Shown: positions 45,542 to 54,317 of the stretch, piece by piece | How positions within the stretch are numbered: the first letter of the stretch is position 1 | Layout of the letters: every line of letters begins with the position of its first letter | DNA from: Clostridium akagii DSM 12554 | GTDB taxonomy: Bacteria; Bacillota; Clostridia; Clostridiales; Clostridiaceae | Assembly: GCF_000686725.1 (NCBI RefSeq) | Contig: NZ_JMLK01000016.1 | Coordinates: forward strand, 1-64,000 | Direction of reading: 5' to 3' | DNA length: 64,000 nt | Notes under the pieces: generated by a model | The model's database searches: none | The model's input: the letters and a program-made list of their open reading frames with translations, nothing else | Told to the model about the DNA's origin: nothing | Translations under genes and position numbers: made by a program

Positions 45542-47596
45542 TTATCTGTCTAAAATGCCACTTACATCTAAAATAAGACTTATATTTCCGTCACCTAGTA
45601 TAGTGCATCCTGCAATACCTTTAGTTTTTTTTATATATGTTGGCAAAGCTTTAACCACTACCTGTTGTTCCCCAATTAATGAATCTACAAATAGACATGC
45701 TGCTCTTGTATTATCTTCTACCATTACCATTATTCCTTCTGTTGACGATGTTACTTTTGTATCAATGTTAAATATTTTATGAAGTCTGTATATTGTATAG
45801 GCTCTGCCCCTTATCATTATCATTTCATTTCCTTCGGCATCAGCAATTACATCATTCTCTTTTGGCTTGAAAGACTCTCTAATACTTGTAATTGGTATTG
45901 TATATTTAGATCTTCCTACTGCTATTTCCAGCCCATCTATTATTGCTAGAGTTAATGGAATCTTAATTGATATTTTACTCCCCTTTCCTGTTTTGCTTTC
46001 AATGGAAATAGCTCCCCCTATGCTATCAATATTTTTTTTCACTACATCCATGCCAACCCCACGTCCTGAATACTCTGTAACGTTTTCATTCGTAGAAAAC
46101 CCCGGTAGTAATATATTGGAAAATATCTCTTTATCAGTTAATTCATCTTCTGCTTTTGTTACTAATCCTTTAATTCTTGCTTTTTCATATATCCTTTTTT
46201 TATCAAGACCTCTTCCATCATCGCTAACAATTATAAACACATCACCCCCAGCATTTTTTGCCTCTAAGGTGATTTTACCAATTTCAGATTTACCAGTAGT
46301 CATCCTTTCATCTTTTCCTTCTATTCCATGATCTAATGAATTCCTAACAAGATGCATAAGTGGGTCTGAAATATGATCAATAATGTTTTTGTCTACCTCT
46401 GTGTCTTCCCCTATAATTTCAAGTTCAATTTCTTTATTTAGCTTCTTACTCATGTCTCTCACAATTCTATTCATCTTGTGAAAAGTCATAGATACTGGTA
46501 TCATCCTTATGGACATTACAATATCCTGTAACTCATTGGTAAGTTTTCTAAGTTGCCTTGAAGCTTTTTTGAAATTATCTAGTTGCAATCCCTGTAAATC
46601 CGGATTTTTTGTAACCATTGCTTCTGAAATCACAATTTCTCCTACTAAATCTAGTAGCGTATCCAATTTTGAAATGTTAACGCTTATAATGCTTTGTTGC
46701 TTTGGGATTTTCGCTATATGATCATTATCATCTTTATTCTTCTCTACCTGTCCTATAGGCTCTTCTAGAATAATTTCTTTTTTAACCTTTCCCCCTAATG
46801 CTTTAAGCTCCTGTGGATACTCCTGAACTTCCAAAAGTTCTAATTCTCTTAAAAAAATAATTGAATTTAGTTGTTCTTCAACTTTTTCTCTGCTCATATC
46901 AGTGGCAAACCCTATTAAAAAACCACTTTTTCTAATTACTTCTGTGCTATGGTCACTTTCTATAACGTCTTCTGGTATGTGATACATTTCCCAAACGTTA
47001 TCTTTTAGATTATGAATTACAGCGTAGGCTCTAACATTTTCCATTTCACATCCATCTTCAAAAAAGATTCTTGCTACAAATTTTTGCTGTTTCAAATCTT
47101 TATTTGAGCTTTCGTAGGAACTTATGTAATATTTAGTATCTTCTTCTGCTTGAACTACATCGCTTTTTATAACCGATCCCGTTGCTTGTTTCATATTCTG
47201 AAGAAGACCAGAGCTTTTTAGTACTAATGCCTCGCTAAGTCCATCAGCTTCCCCATCATTTTCAATTTTTGAAACTTCCCCTTTTATAAAATCAATACCA
47301 GAAAGAACTAAATCAAACAAATTTTCGAAATCGATACTTGCTTCTTTGTTTTCTCTTATAAAATAGAACAAATCTTCCATAGAATGAGCTAAAACAGATA
47401 TATTATTAAACATCATCATAGCTGAGGAGCTTTTTATAGTGTGCATAATCCTGAAGATTTCATTTATTGCTTCTGTACCAATTTTTTTGTTTTTTTCACA
47501 CTCAATACTAATTTCTTCAAGTTGTTCCATTAGCTGCGTTGCTTCAAATAGATATATTTCTAACATTGGTTCTCTGCTGCTTCCATCTTCTGACAT
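45542..47596 (-). CDS. cheA: CheA histidine kinase (operon A)
   Basis: A 684-residue kinase with the same architecture as 36156-38237: Hpt with His52 (IMHTIKSSSAMM), P2-like region, P3 dimerisation, P4 ATPase (HLVRNSLDHG; VSDDGRGLD; SGRGVGMDVV) and CheW-like P5. The P3-P5 part is almost the same in both copies. The linker between P2 and P3 (about 255-310) and the segment after Hpt are the most different, so discrimination between the two CheY/CheB sets, if any, would most likely sit there. AGGGGGA precedes the ATG. Confidence 0.96.
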   Translation of the reverse strand: MSEDGSSREPMLEIYLFEATQLMEQLEEISIECEKNKKIGTEAINEIFRIMHTIKSSSAMMMFNNISVLAHSMEDLFYFIRENKEASIDFENLFDLVLSGIDFIKGEVSKIENDGEADGLSEALVLKSSGLLQNMKQATGSVIKSDVVQAEEDTKYYISSYESSNKDLKQQKFVARIFFEDGCEMENVRAYAVIHNLKDNVWEMYHIPEDVIESDHSTEVIRKSGFLIGFATDMSREKVEEQLNSIIFLRELELLEVQEYPQELKALGGKVKKEIILEEPIGQVEKNKDDNDHIAKIPKQQSIISVNISKLDTLLDLVGEIVISEAMVTKNPDLQGLQLDNFKKASRQLRKLTNELQDIVMSIRMIPVSMTFHKMNRIVRDMSKKLNKEIELEIIGEDTEVDKNIIDHISDPLMHLVRNSLDHGIEGKDERMTTGKSEIGKITLEAKNAGGDVFIIVSDDGRGLDKKRIYEKARIKGLVTKAEDELTDKEIFSNILLPGFSTNENVTEYSGRGVGMDVVKKNIDSIGGAISIESKTGKGSKISIKIPLTLAIIDGLEIAVGRSKYTIPITSIRESFKPKENDVIADAEGNEMIMIRGRAYTIYRLHKIFNIDTKVTSSTEGIMVMVEDNTRAACLFVDSLIGEQQVVVKALPTYIKKTKGIAGCTILGDGNISLILDVSGILDR

Positions 47597-47623
47597 AGAT
47601 TCCCCCTACTTTCTACAAAATTA

Positions 47624-47977
47624 TTACAATTTGTTAAAAGCTTTTATTATTGTTTCTTCATTAAATGGTTTTACAACAAACCCTACTGCACCTAAAATTA
47701 CAGCTTGTCTTACAATTGTTTGTTGCCCAAGTGCTGAAATCATCATTATTTTTGCATTTTTATCAAATGCAATTATCTGCTTTAATGCCTCAATACCATC
47801 CATTACTGGCATAGTAATATCTAATGTTACAATATCAGGTTTGAAAATTTTATATTTTTCAATAGCAATCTTCCCATTTTCCGCCTCCCCAATTATTTCA
47901 AATTTATTTCTTTCAAGCATAGTTTTTAATGCCATCCTCATAAAAGCTGCATCATCTGTAATCAAAACCGTTTTCAT
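47624..47977 (-). CDS. cheY: CheY response regulator (operon A)
   Basis: A 117-residue receiver with DD at 8-9, Asp53 (TLDITMPVMDG), Ser in MISALG and Lys in VVKPF. The start is ATG at 47977; GAGGGAG lies upstream. It begins 15 bases after the tetR stop, so tetR and the chemosensory genes are one transcription unit. It is about 70-75% identical by eye to the operon B CheY. Confidence 0.95.
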   Translation of the reverse strand: MKTVLITDDAAFMRMALKTMLERNKFEIIGEAENGKIAIEKYKIFKPDIVTLDITMPVMDGIEALKQIIAFDKNAKIMMISALGQQTIVRQAVILGAVGFVVKPFNEETIIKAFNKL

Positions 47978-47992
47978 AAATCTCATCTCCCT

Positions 47993-48571
47993 CTAAAACT
48001 TTATTATATTATCAACTGCCAAAATAATTCTCTGTTTAACATTAAAACTACAATTTTTCATTCTCCATAGAAAAGTTGTCCCCCATAAAATACTAAATAT
48101 TGAATCTGTGAGCACCTCAACACCTTTATTAAATGGAATTTCCTCCTTTTCAATAGCTTTTGAAACAAAAGAAAATAATAAATTATACCTATCTTCCATA
48201 ATATTTTTCATTTTTTGGTTAATATCCTCAAAATATTTAAAAGTATCAAAAGAAAACATTATAGTGGTGATTTCTGGATAATTTTGGTAATATTCTGCAT
48301 AAGCTTTGCAAAAATATTTTATTGCTTCTTTACCTTCTATTTTGTTATCAACAATTGTATTTTTTATTACTTCATCGTAGATAGAATATCTTCTGAAAAT
48401 TTCTTTGATAATTTCTTTTTTCCCATTAAAATGTCTGTAAATGGCTGGCTCTGATATATTCTGTCTTGTAGCTATTTCTTTAATCGTCATTCCATTAATT
48501 CCAACTTCATATAACACCTCAATAGCTGTTATAATTATACTTTCTTTTCTCTGCACTATATCAAATTTCAC
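47993..48571 (-). CDS. TetR/AcrR-family regulator heading chemosensory operon A
   Basis: A 192-residue repressor-type protein. The N-terminal helix-turn-helix is typical (SIIITAIEVLYEVGINGMTI, then EIATRQNISEPAIYRHF, near 10-50). The C-terminal ligand domain is helical and not assigned. The start is GTG at 48571: GGAGG lies eight bases upstream; a TTG at 48586 would place the start inside the operator. A promoter (48615-48643) and a palindrome (48585-48608) lie immediately upstream, so the protein very probably represses its own operon and lets it respond to a small molecule. A regulator of this type at the head of a che operon is unusual. Confidence 0.9.
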   Translation of the reverse strand: MKFDIVQRKESIIITAIEVLYEVGINGMTIKEIATRQNISEPAIYRHFNGKKEIIKEIFRRYSIYDEVIKNTIVDNKIEGKEAIKYFCKAYAEYYQNYPEITTIMFSFDTFKYFEDINQKMKNIMEDRYNLLFSFVSKAIEKEEIPFNKGVEVLTDSIFSILWGTTFLWRMKNCSFNVKQRIILAVDNIIKF

Positions 48572-48584
48572 CTTGTTTACCTCC

Positions 48585-48608
48585 AAGTTAGTTATAGCTA
48601 ACTAACTT
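48585..48608 (-). promoter_or_regulatory. Palindromic operator at +1 of the tetR-che operon
   Basis: Perfect 10-bp arms AAGTTAGTTA and TAACTAACTT are separated by four bases. The site begins at the predicted start point (near 48608) and ends exactly at the Shine-Dalgarno of tetR. Length and symmetry fit a TetR dimer. Confidence 0.75.
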
Positions 48609-48614
48609 ATCAAT

Positions 48615-48643
48615 ATAATACTATACAAAATTATATAATTCAA
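48615..48643 (-). promoter_or_regulatory. Sigma-A-type promoter of chemosensory operon A
   Basis: On the minus strand TTGAAT (48643-48638) and TATTAT (48620-48615) are separated by 17 bases. The start point falls on the edge of the palindrome at 48585-48608. No sigma-D (flagellar) type motif was noticed. Confidence 0.6.
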
Positions 48644-48851
48644 CATATTTCGACCATTTTTTTAGAAATATTTACTAATATTTTTAATTCACAATTAAAA
48701 CATTAAATTTGATTATAATATCATTTAATATTATAATGTAACAAGAATCACTTTAATTCGTTAATAGTACGATAATTATCATATATTGTCAATAAGATTA
48801 ATTATTTGAACCCATGTTAAATAGACAACTGATGTCAGAGGGGGCTACTAT

Positions 48852-51074
48852 ATGAGAAAAATATTTAGTTTGAAATATCAGATGTTATTAAATAATATGT
48901 TAATATTTATCTTACCTGCTTTAATTCTCGGATATATTTCTATATCTAGTAACGGAGATTTTTTTTCATTGAATAATATCAAAACTCACCAGTACATAAC
49001 TTTAGTTGTGATTCTTTTATTTTGTTTTGTTTTATCTACAATGTGTGTACTAAATATAACAAAAACTTTTAAAAATCTTATACATAAAACAGAACTTATT
49101 TCTACCGGTGATTACAGCATCTCTCCTGACACTAATATTTATAAAGAATTCGCTCAGTTATCTTATTATTTTGAAATAATAAAGGAAACTATGCGCCAAA
49201 AGGAAAATGAAATACAAGCATTAAATTTAGAATTGGAGAATAATGTTCTTTCTAGGACTAAACAGCTACATGAGACAAACTGCGAGCTTGAAGAATTAAA
49301 TGAGGAATTAGACAATACCGTAATAAAACGAACCATAGAATTACAAGACATGAATGCAGAACTTGAAGAAACTAACGCTCTCCTTGAGGAAGAAGTTTTA
49401 GAAAGAATGAAAATAGAGAAGGCACTTCAAAAAAGTGAAGAATTTTATCGTAGTGTATATGAAAACTCTCCACTTGCTTTTGGTATTTGGGATAAAGATT
49501 TTAAGTTTATAGATTGGAACAAAAGGGCGGAAGAACTTTTTGTATGGTCCAAAGAAGAGGTAATTGGAAAAAAATTAATGGATTTTCTTGTGCCAAAGGA
49601 AATTATTCCTTCACCTTCAATAAGTGATATGGCACAAACCCTAATTAATAATGGAATACAACGCATTACAAGCAATGAAAATCTAACAAAGGATGGTCGC
49701 ATATTATTCTGTGAATGGCATAGCTCAATGCTTCACGATGAAAAAGGGAATATTATGGGCTTTATATCTATGGGACTTGATAAAACTGAAAATATTAAGG
49801 CTGAAAAATCAGCAGTAGACTCTAAAAAACAAACTGATAAACTTAATGTGAAATTACAACAAGCTAATAGTGAACTAAAAAATGAAATTTTTGAACGTAT
49901 TGAAATTCAAGAGGAGCTAACCAAGTCAAAACTCCAGGCTGAGCAAGCAAATATTGCCAAAAGTCAATTCCTTGCAAACATGAGTCATGAAATTAGAACC
50001 CCTATGAATGGGATAATGGGAATGATCCAATTAGCTTTAATGACTGATTTAGATGAAGAGCCAAGGGAATATTTAAGCCTGGTAATGAAATCGACTAAAG
50101 TACTACTTACAATAATTAACGATGTTTTAGATCTTTCTAGAATTGAAGCAGGTAAAATCGTAATAGAATCTAAACCATTTAAAATCAAAGATATTGTTAA
50201 TGAGGTTACAACTTTATTTCAAATTAGTGCAAATCAAAAAAATATAGCACTAACCGTTGAAATAGATAAAAATATACCGGCTATTTTGAGTGGTGATGAA
50301 GCCAGACTAAGGCAGGTATTATCAAACGTAATTGGAAATTCAGTTAAATTTACGAAAATTGGTAACATAACAATAAAGGTTTTACCATACCATTTGGATG
50401 CAAATTTTATAAAAGTAAAATTTGCAATTAAAGATACTGGAATAGGGATAGCTAAGGAGAAACAGAACTTATTATTTGAAAGATTTAACCAACTAGATAT
50501 CACCTACACTAAGCAGTATCAAGGTGCTGGTTTAGGCCTCGCTATATCTAAGAGTCTAGTACATTTAATGGGCGGAACTATATGGTTAGAAAGTGCTGAG
50601 AATGTTGGTACTACATTCTATTTCACTGTTAATCTTAAAAAAATTGGATCTATGGTAAATAACAACTACCTTGTAAAGGATAGTTCTAGAATCAAGTCTG
50701 ATTATAATAAAACTGTGCTATTAGTTGAGGATGAAAAAATAAATCAAAGAATAGTGGAAATAGTTCTTAAGAAAAAGCATCTAAATGTTCTAATCGCTGA
50801 AAATGGTAAAGCAGCAATTGAATTATATGATAAATTCCCATTCAACCTGATAATTATGGATATCAATATGCCCATCATGGACGGGCATACTGCAACATTA
50901 ATAATAAGAGAAAAAGAATTATTATCCAAAAGACATACGCCTATTATTGCTATGACTGCCTATGCATTATCAAGCGATAAAGAAAATTTCATTTCTGCAG
51001 GTATGGATGATTATATATCAAAGCCAGTGGATTTAAATTATTTAACATCAAAAATCGATAAATGGATTAAGTGA
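48852..51074 (+). CDS. Hybrid sensor histidine kinase (PAS-HisKA-HATPase-receiver)
   Basis: A 740-residue protein. It has two membrane spans (about 13-30 and 48-68) with a short loop between them, a HAMP-like segment, a coiled coil of heptads (about 110-195), a PAS domain (about 197-320), a second coil, then HisKA with phospho-His in ANMSHEIRTPMNG (near 380), an HATPase (VIGNSVKFT N-box; DTGIGIAKE; GAGLGLAISK) and a C-terminal receiver (Asp in IIMDINMPIMDG near 680). No output domain or Hpt is fused, so it needs a separate phosphotransfer partner. AGAGGGGGC precedes the ATG. It is divergent from the tetR-che operon across a 280-base gap that carries that operon's promoter; no other feature is seen there. 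Confidence 0.92.
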   Translation: MRKIFSLKYQMLLNNMLIFILPALILGYISISSNGDFFSLNNIKTHQYITLVVILLFCFVLSTMCVLNITKTFKNLIHKTELISTGDYSISPDTNIYKEFAQLSYYFEIIKETMRQKENEIQALNLELENNVLSRTKQLHETNCELEELNEELDNTVIKRTIELQDMNAELEETNALLEEEVLERMKIEKALQKSEEFYRSVYENSPLAFGIWDKDFKFIDWNKRAEELFVWSKEEVIGKKLMDFLVPKEIIPSPSISDMAQTLINNGIQRITSNENLTKDGRILFCEWHSSMLHDEKGNIMGFISMGLDKTENIKAEKSAVDSKKQTDKLNVKLQQANSELKNEIFERIEIQEELTKSKLQAEQANIAKSQFLANMSHEIRTPMNGIMGMIQLALMTDLDEEPREYLSLVMKSTKVLLTIINDVLDLSRIEAGKIVIESKPFKIKDIVNEVTTLFQISANQKNIALTVEIDKNIPAILSGDEARLRQVLSNVIGNSVKFTKIGNITIKVLPYHLDANFIKVKFAIKDTGIGIAKEKQNLLFERFNQLDITYTKQYQGAGLGLAISKSLVHLMGGTIWLESAENVGTTFYFTVNLKKIGSMVNNNYLVKDSSRIKSDYNKTVLLVEDEKINQRIVEIVLKKKHLNVLIAENGKAAIELYDKFPFNLIIMDINMPIMDGHTATLIIREKELLSKRHTPIIAMTAYALSSDKENFISAGMDDYISKPVDLNYLTSKIDKWIK

Positions 51075-51192
51075 ATCTATATTGATTTTATAATTTAAAA
51101 CCATATTTAACTATAGGTGTGAACAATTTTAATATCTACTTCTCATATAGTGTATTTTAATGTAAAATATAAAATAAAAGAGAGGTAAATAT

Positions 51193-52248
51193 ATGGAGCT
51201 AAAGATAATAAAAAAAGTAATAAGATTCATGATAAAGTTTATAATTTCAATTTCCTTGTTGTTTTCTATATTCATGTTATTAGTTTTTTATTGTAATTTT
51301 AACCCATTCACAAACTTGAGAACCTTGTGGGTTACTACTGCTATGAGCACTTTTAAGCACCAGTGGTTAGCAACAATGTTTATATCAAAGACCGAAATAG
51401 ATAAAATTTTAAATGAAAATAAAGTGGTACCTACAAGTGCTAAAACAGATATAAGTAAAATCAAAATAATAAATCATGACCCACCCGAAAGCGTTGTGAG
51501 TGAAGCTAGTAACACTACCAGCACAGATACCGTTTACAGCAATTCTAATAATATATCAATAATAAACATTAAAGATACCAATTATATTGGGAAACTTATG
51601 ATAGTAGACAACCCTGCTAGAATTCAATTAGCCTTAATTAATGAATTTGGTAAAAATCATTCTGGACTCAAGTTATCCGTACTTGCAAAAAAATATAATG
51701 CAGAAGCCGCAATTACCGCCAGTGGATTTCAAGATTATAATGGAGAAGGTAATGGCGGAATTCCAACAGGCATTGTAGTTAAAAATGGAAAAGTTTTATA
51801 CAATGATGGTATGCAATCATTTAACATTGTTGGCTTTGACTATAATAATAGGCTTATTACTGGCGATTTTACATTAGCCGATATTAGAAAAAATAATATT
51901 AAGGATGCGGTTTCTTTTGGTCCTGCACTAATTATAAACGGAACCGCAACTACTATTATAGGCGACGGTGGCTGGGGAATTCAACCTAGAAGCGCAATTG
52001 GACAAACAGTGGATGGAAGGGTTTTGTTACTTGAGATTGATGGCAGACAACCTACTTACAGTTTAGGTGCTACCATAAGAGAAGTCCAAAATATAATGAT
52101 CAAATATGGTGCTATTAATGCTTCAAATCTTGATGGTGGTTCTTCAACAGTAATGTATTATGATGGAGATATTATAAATAAACCATGTGGTCCTCTAGGA
52201 AGTACAGGAGGGCGATATTTACCTACAGCCTTTATTGTTACTAAATAA
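51193..52248 (+). CDS. Phosphodiester glycosidase (NAGPA-like) family protein
   Basis: A 351-residue protein with an N-terminal membrane segment (about 15-38), a low-complexity Ser/Thr/Asn stalk (about 95-125) and a C-terminal phosphodiester glycosidase domain (about 140-350). That domain has GDGGWGIQPRSAIGQT, VLLLEIDGRQPTYSLGATI and the family signature NLDGGSSTVMYYDG near 315. The family hydrolyses GlcNAc phosphodiester links in other organisms; in Firmicutes the proteins are surface-exposed and linked to exopolysaccharide or wall teichoic acid-type polymers. GAGAGG precedes the ATG. It is transcribed alone. Confidence 0.85.
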   Translation: MELKIIKKVIRFMIKFIISISLLFSIFMLLVFYCNFNPFTNLRTLWVTTAMSTFKHQWLATMFISKTEIDKILNENKVVPTSAKTDISKIKIINHDPPESVVSEASNTTSTDTVYSNSNNISIINIKDTNYIGKLMIVDNPARIQLALINEFGKNHSGLKLSVLAKKYNAEAAITASGFQDYNGEGNGGIPTGIVVKNGKVLYNDGMQSFNIVGFDYNNRLITGDFTLADIRKNNIKDAVSFGPALIINGTATTIIGDGGWGIQPRSAIGQTVDGRVLLLEIDGRQPTYSLGATIREVQNIMIKYGAINASNLDGGSSTVMYYDGDIINKPCGPLGSTGGRYLPTAFIVTK

Positions 52249-52264
52249 AGAAGTTTCAAATGAC

Positions 52265-52284
52265 AAGTTAAAAACTTTTTTTTG
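52265..52284 (+). terminator. Weak terminator-like hairpin
   Basis: AAGTT-AAA-AACTT followed by six more T, inside a wider TGACAAG / CTTGTCA inverted repeat (52261-52292), between convergent genes ending at 52248 and 52314. The stem is short and AU-rich, so efficiency is uncertain. Confidence 0.35.
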
Positions 52285-52313
52285 CCTTGTCACTATTAAC
52301 GCCAATTTTTATC

Positions 52314-52844
52314 TTATCCATTATTCCTTGTGATTATTTCCTTTATGTCACAAATAACTTGAAGCATGTCTCTATTTGCGTCAACAACATAATCACATTT
52401 AATGCTATTAAAAATTCCTGTATGAGATTCGTGTTGCATCCTTCTTTCAGCTATTTCTTCACCTCTGTCCTTTTTCATTCTTTTATATCTTTCATTTTTA
52501 TCTACTTTTAAATAGATCAATAATACTTCACAATCCTTAATACTATTTTTAAGTTCTATAGCTCCACAAGGTTCTATTATGTAAATGGAACTACCCTTAC
52601 CCATGAATTGTTCCCTAGTGCTCCAATATCTACATTTATCAAACTCGACATAGGCAATAAGCTCCTCTTTTTTAAATTTACTAAAGGAGCTTTCATTTGA
52701 AAATATATGCCCATCTTCTGTTTTGTTTCTCTTAGCTCTAGTTGTATAACTTTTAATATAATTATATCCATCTTGTTCCAAAATTTTTGCTACGCTTGAT
52801 TTTCCAGAACCAGACTCTCCAATTAAACATATTATTTTGTCCAT
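52314..52844 (-). CDS. Guanylate-kinase-like P-loop protein
   Basis: A 176-residue protein with a P-loop GESGSGKSS (8-16), a guanylate-kinase-type base-binding region SYTTRAKRNKTEDGHIF (near 33-50) and lid-region arginines ERYKRMKKDRGEE (near 118). It resembles the GMP kinase fold and the clostridial paralogues annotated as AAA or guanylate kinase-like. The canonical GMP kinase is usually longer (about 205 residues) and encoded near rpoZ, so this is more likely a paralogue with an unknown nucleotide substrate. Confidence 0.75.
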   Translation of the reverse strand: MDKIICLIGESGSGKSSVAKILEQDGYNYIKSYTTRAKRNKTEDGHIFSNESSFSKFKKEELIAYVEFDKCRYWSTREQFMGKGSSIYIIEPCGAIELKNSIKDCEVLLIYLKVDKNERYKRMKKDRGEEIAERRMQHESHTGIFNSIKCDYVVDANRDMLQVICDIKEIITRNNG

Positions 52845-52876
52845 ATAGCACTCTCACAATCACCTGTTAATAATCT

Positions 52877-53053
52877 TTAGTGGTTTTTATTTTGCAAACT
52901 TTCGTATCTGTTTAATGCTGCATTAAGCTCTTTACTTACATTTACAACTTCGGAATCTAATAAATTCCCGTGTTTTTCTTTTATTAGACTCTCAAGCCGA
53001 TCTCTAAGAATATCAATTTCAGAAACTTCTCTATGAAATTCAGACGTAAACAA
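52877..53053 (-). CDS. Spo0E-like aspartyl phosphatase, variant motif
   Basis: A 58-residue protein: helix 1 about 8-25 (SEIDILRDRLESLIKEK), a turn HGNLLDSE, helix 2 about 36-52 with VSKELNAALNRYESL. The pattern fits Spo0E-family phosphatases, which dephosphorylate Spo0A~P, with SKELN in place of the signature SQELD. The Asp-to-Asn change may weaken activity. The start is uncertain: TTG at 53053 is in frame, but only three bases after AGGAGG; no ATG or GTG is available. Confidence 0.6.
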   Translation of the reverse strand: MFTSEFHREVSEIDILRDRLESLIKEKHGNLLDSEVVNVSKELNAALNRYESLQNKNH

Positions 53054-53153
53054 ACACCTCCTGTATACTTTTAGGAATCAATATTATATTAAATATTTAA
53101 TTCCCTTTAGTATTTTAACCAACTTATGTATATATTAATCTTAATGTTATATT

Positions 53154-53690
53154 TTATAGAATGCCAGTTCTCAAAAATTGTTTTAATTTTTTATTTTTAA
53201 TTAGCTTCGCCACAAAATAAATTACAATAACAAGTCCAAGAATTTCAGTTACATAGTAAGTAGGATCTGTTAGTAGTCTTTGGAAGCCCTCCATAAGCCA
53301 CTTGCCCTCTGGTCTAGTTGGAAACTTCCATCCAAGAAATGGCCAGTAAAAAGTCCTAGCATATAGCCACATACTATCAAGAATCTGATGGATAAGGCTA
53401 CATATACCTAAAACAAAAAAATTATTAGCTCTATTTTTATTTTTTATCATTAAATATAAACCGATTAACAATAAAATCCCTGAAAATAAAAGTGAATGAG
53501 CAAAAAGCCTAGTATTTTGAAATTCTTTTCTAAAAAATACATCGCCAATAGGTTTGTCAATTAAATCCGGTAGAACAGAACCAATTACAACAAATCTATA
53601 ATCAATTGGAGTCCCATTTTTTTTCTCAGTGAGTTTATCGTAAGCTTTAAGTATTAAAGTTGTAGGTCCAACATGTCCAAAAAATATCAT
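53154..53690 (-). CDS. YdjM-like membrane-bound metal-dependent hydrolase family protein
   Basis: A 178-residue protein with four predicted spans. Conserved polar motifs lie at the membrane faces: FGHVGPT (5-11), GSVLPDLIDKP (near 37), AHSLLF (near 65) and HQILDSMW (near 105). This arrangement of His and Asp is that of the YdjM-like 'metal-dependent hydrolase' family, whose reaction is not known. AGAAAGG precedes the ATG. It is not in an obvious operon. Confidence 0.75.
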   Translation of the reverse strand: MIFFGHVGPTTLILKAYDKLTEKKNGTPIDYRFVVIGSVLPDLIDKPIGDVFFRKEFQNTRLFAHSLLFSGILLLIGLYLMIKNKNRANNFFVLGICSLIHQILDSMWLYARTFYWPFLGWKFPTRPEGKWLMEGFQRLLTDPTYYVTEILGLVIVIYFVAKLIKNKKLKQFLRTGIL

Positions 53691-53930
53691 GTGATTTTTC
53701 CTTTCTGCCTTATATTGCTCTTATTATTACATTAATTTTGTAATTTATCAACTGTTTCCCTAACATATATTTTTTATTTTAACACAATATATTATCATAA
53801 AGTGCAACTTACTTTGAGATAAGGCTTTAGACCAAGTCTTGCCGTTAGTTGAACTGATCCTTTTTATCTATTGTTAGTTATAAACTTAAGAATGATAAAA
53901 AAAGGATAAAATTATAAGGAGGTAATTAAC

Positions 53931-54134
53931 TTGGCTAGTAGAGGAAATAGAGTTTTAGTTCCAGAAGCAAAAGAAGCTTTAAACAAATTTAAAATGGAAG
54001 CAGCTCAAGAAGTTGGAACTCCATTAAAAGAAGGTTATAATGGAAACCTTACTTCAAAACAAAATGGCTCCGTTGGTGGTCAAATGACTAAAAAGATTGT
54101 TGAAGACTATGAAAAGAAAATAAGTGGAAAGTAG
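53931..54134 (+). CDS. Small acid-soluble spore protein, alpha/beta type
   Basis: A 67-residue protein that coats and protects spore DNA. It has the two family motifs: ALNKFKMEAAQEVG (with the germination protease site at Glu-Ala in KMEAAQE) and a glycine-rich GSVGGQMTKKIVEDYEKK. It starts with TTG; AAGGAGG lies nine bases upstream. It is a single gene with a terminator directly downstream, which marks the organism as an endospore former. I could not fix a sigma-G promoter with confidence. Confidence 0.96.
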   Translation: MASRGNRVLVPEAKEALNKFKMEAAQEVGTPLKEGYNGNLTSKQNGSVGGQMTKKIVEDYEKKISGK

Positions 54135-54143
54135 TATTTGCAT

Positions 54144-54177
54144 AAAAAGATGAAAGCATAAATGCTTTCATCTTTTT
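54144..54177. terminator. Terminator of the spore protein gene
   Basis: Perfect 16-bp arms (AAAAAGATGAAAGCAT / ATGCTTTCATCTTTTT) with a two-base loop, ten bases after the spore protein stop. Confidence 0.85.
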
Positions 54178-54190
54178 ATTTATAAAATAC

Positions 54191-54227
54191 AAAAACAATA
54201 CCATATATGGAGATTGGTATTGTTTTT
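54191..54227. terminator. Second hairpin with A and T tails
   Basis: Arms AAAAACAATACC and GGTATTGTTTTT around a 13-base loop. It lies between the terminator of the spore protein gene and the tiny gene ending at 54318 (-), and can serve either direction. Confidence 0.6.
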
Positions 54228-54261
54228 GGAGGTTTCCGAGTGAATACAAAAACAAATAAAC

Positions 54262-54307
54262 TATGGAGGCAAGTTGGCTTATTCTCACTAACCTACTTGC
54301 CTCCATA
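54262..54307 (-). terminator. Hairpin downstream of the tiny-protein genes
   Basis: Perfect 13-bp arms TATGGAGGCAAGT / ACTTGCCTCCATA around a 20-base loop. In the minus direction GTTTATTTGTTTTTG follows, a broken T tract. It probably ends the transcript of 54318-54815. Confidence 0.5.
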
Positions 54308-54317
54308 TTAAAGTTTT

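Noticed and set aside
45135-45782. 215-residue plus-strand frame across cheW and cheA
   Set aside because: It is antisense to two conserved genes and overlaps their junction; it is a low-complexity translation.
53811-53930. Possible structured leader before the spore protein gene (short AGAC/GTCT and GGC/GCC pairings)
   Set aside because: The pairings are short and broken, and no known leader or clear sigma-G motif could be fixed.
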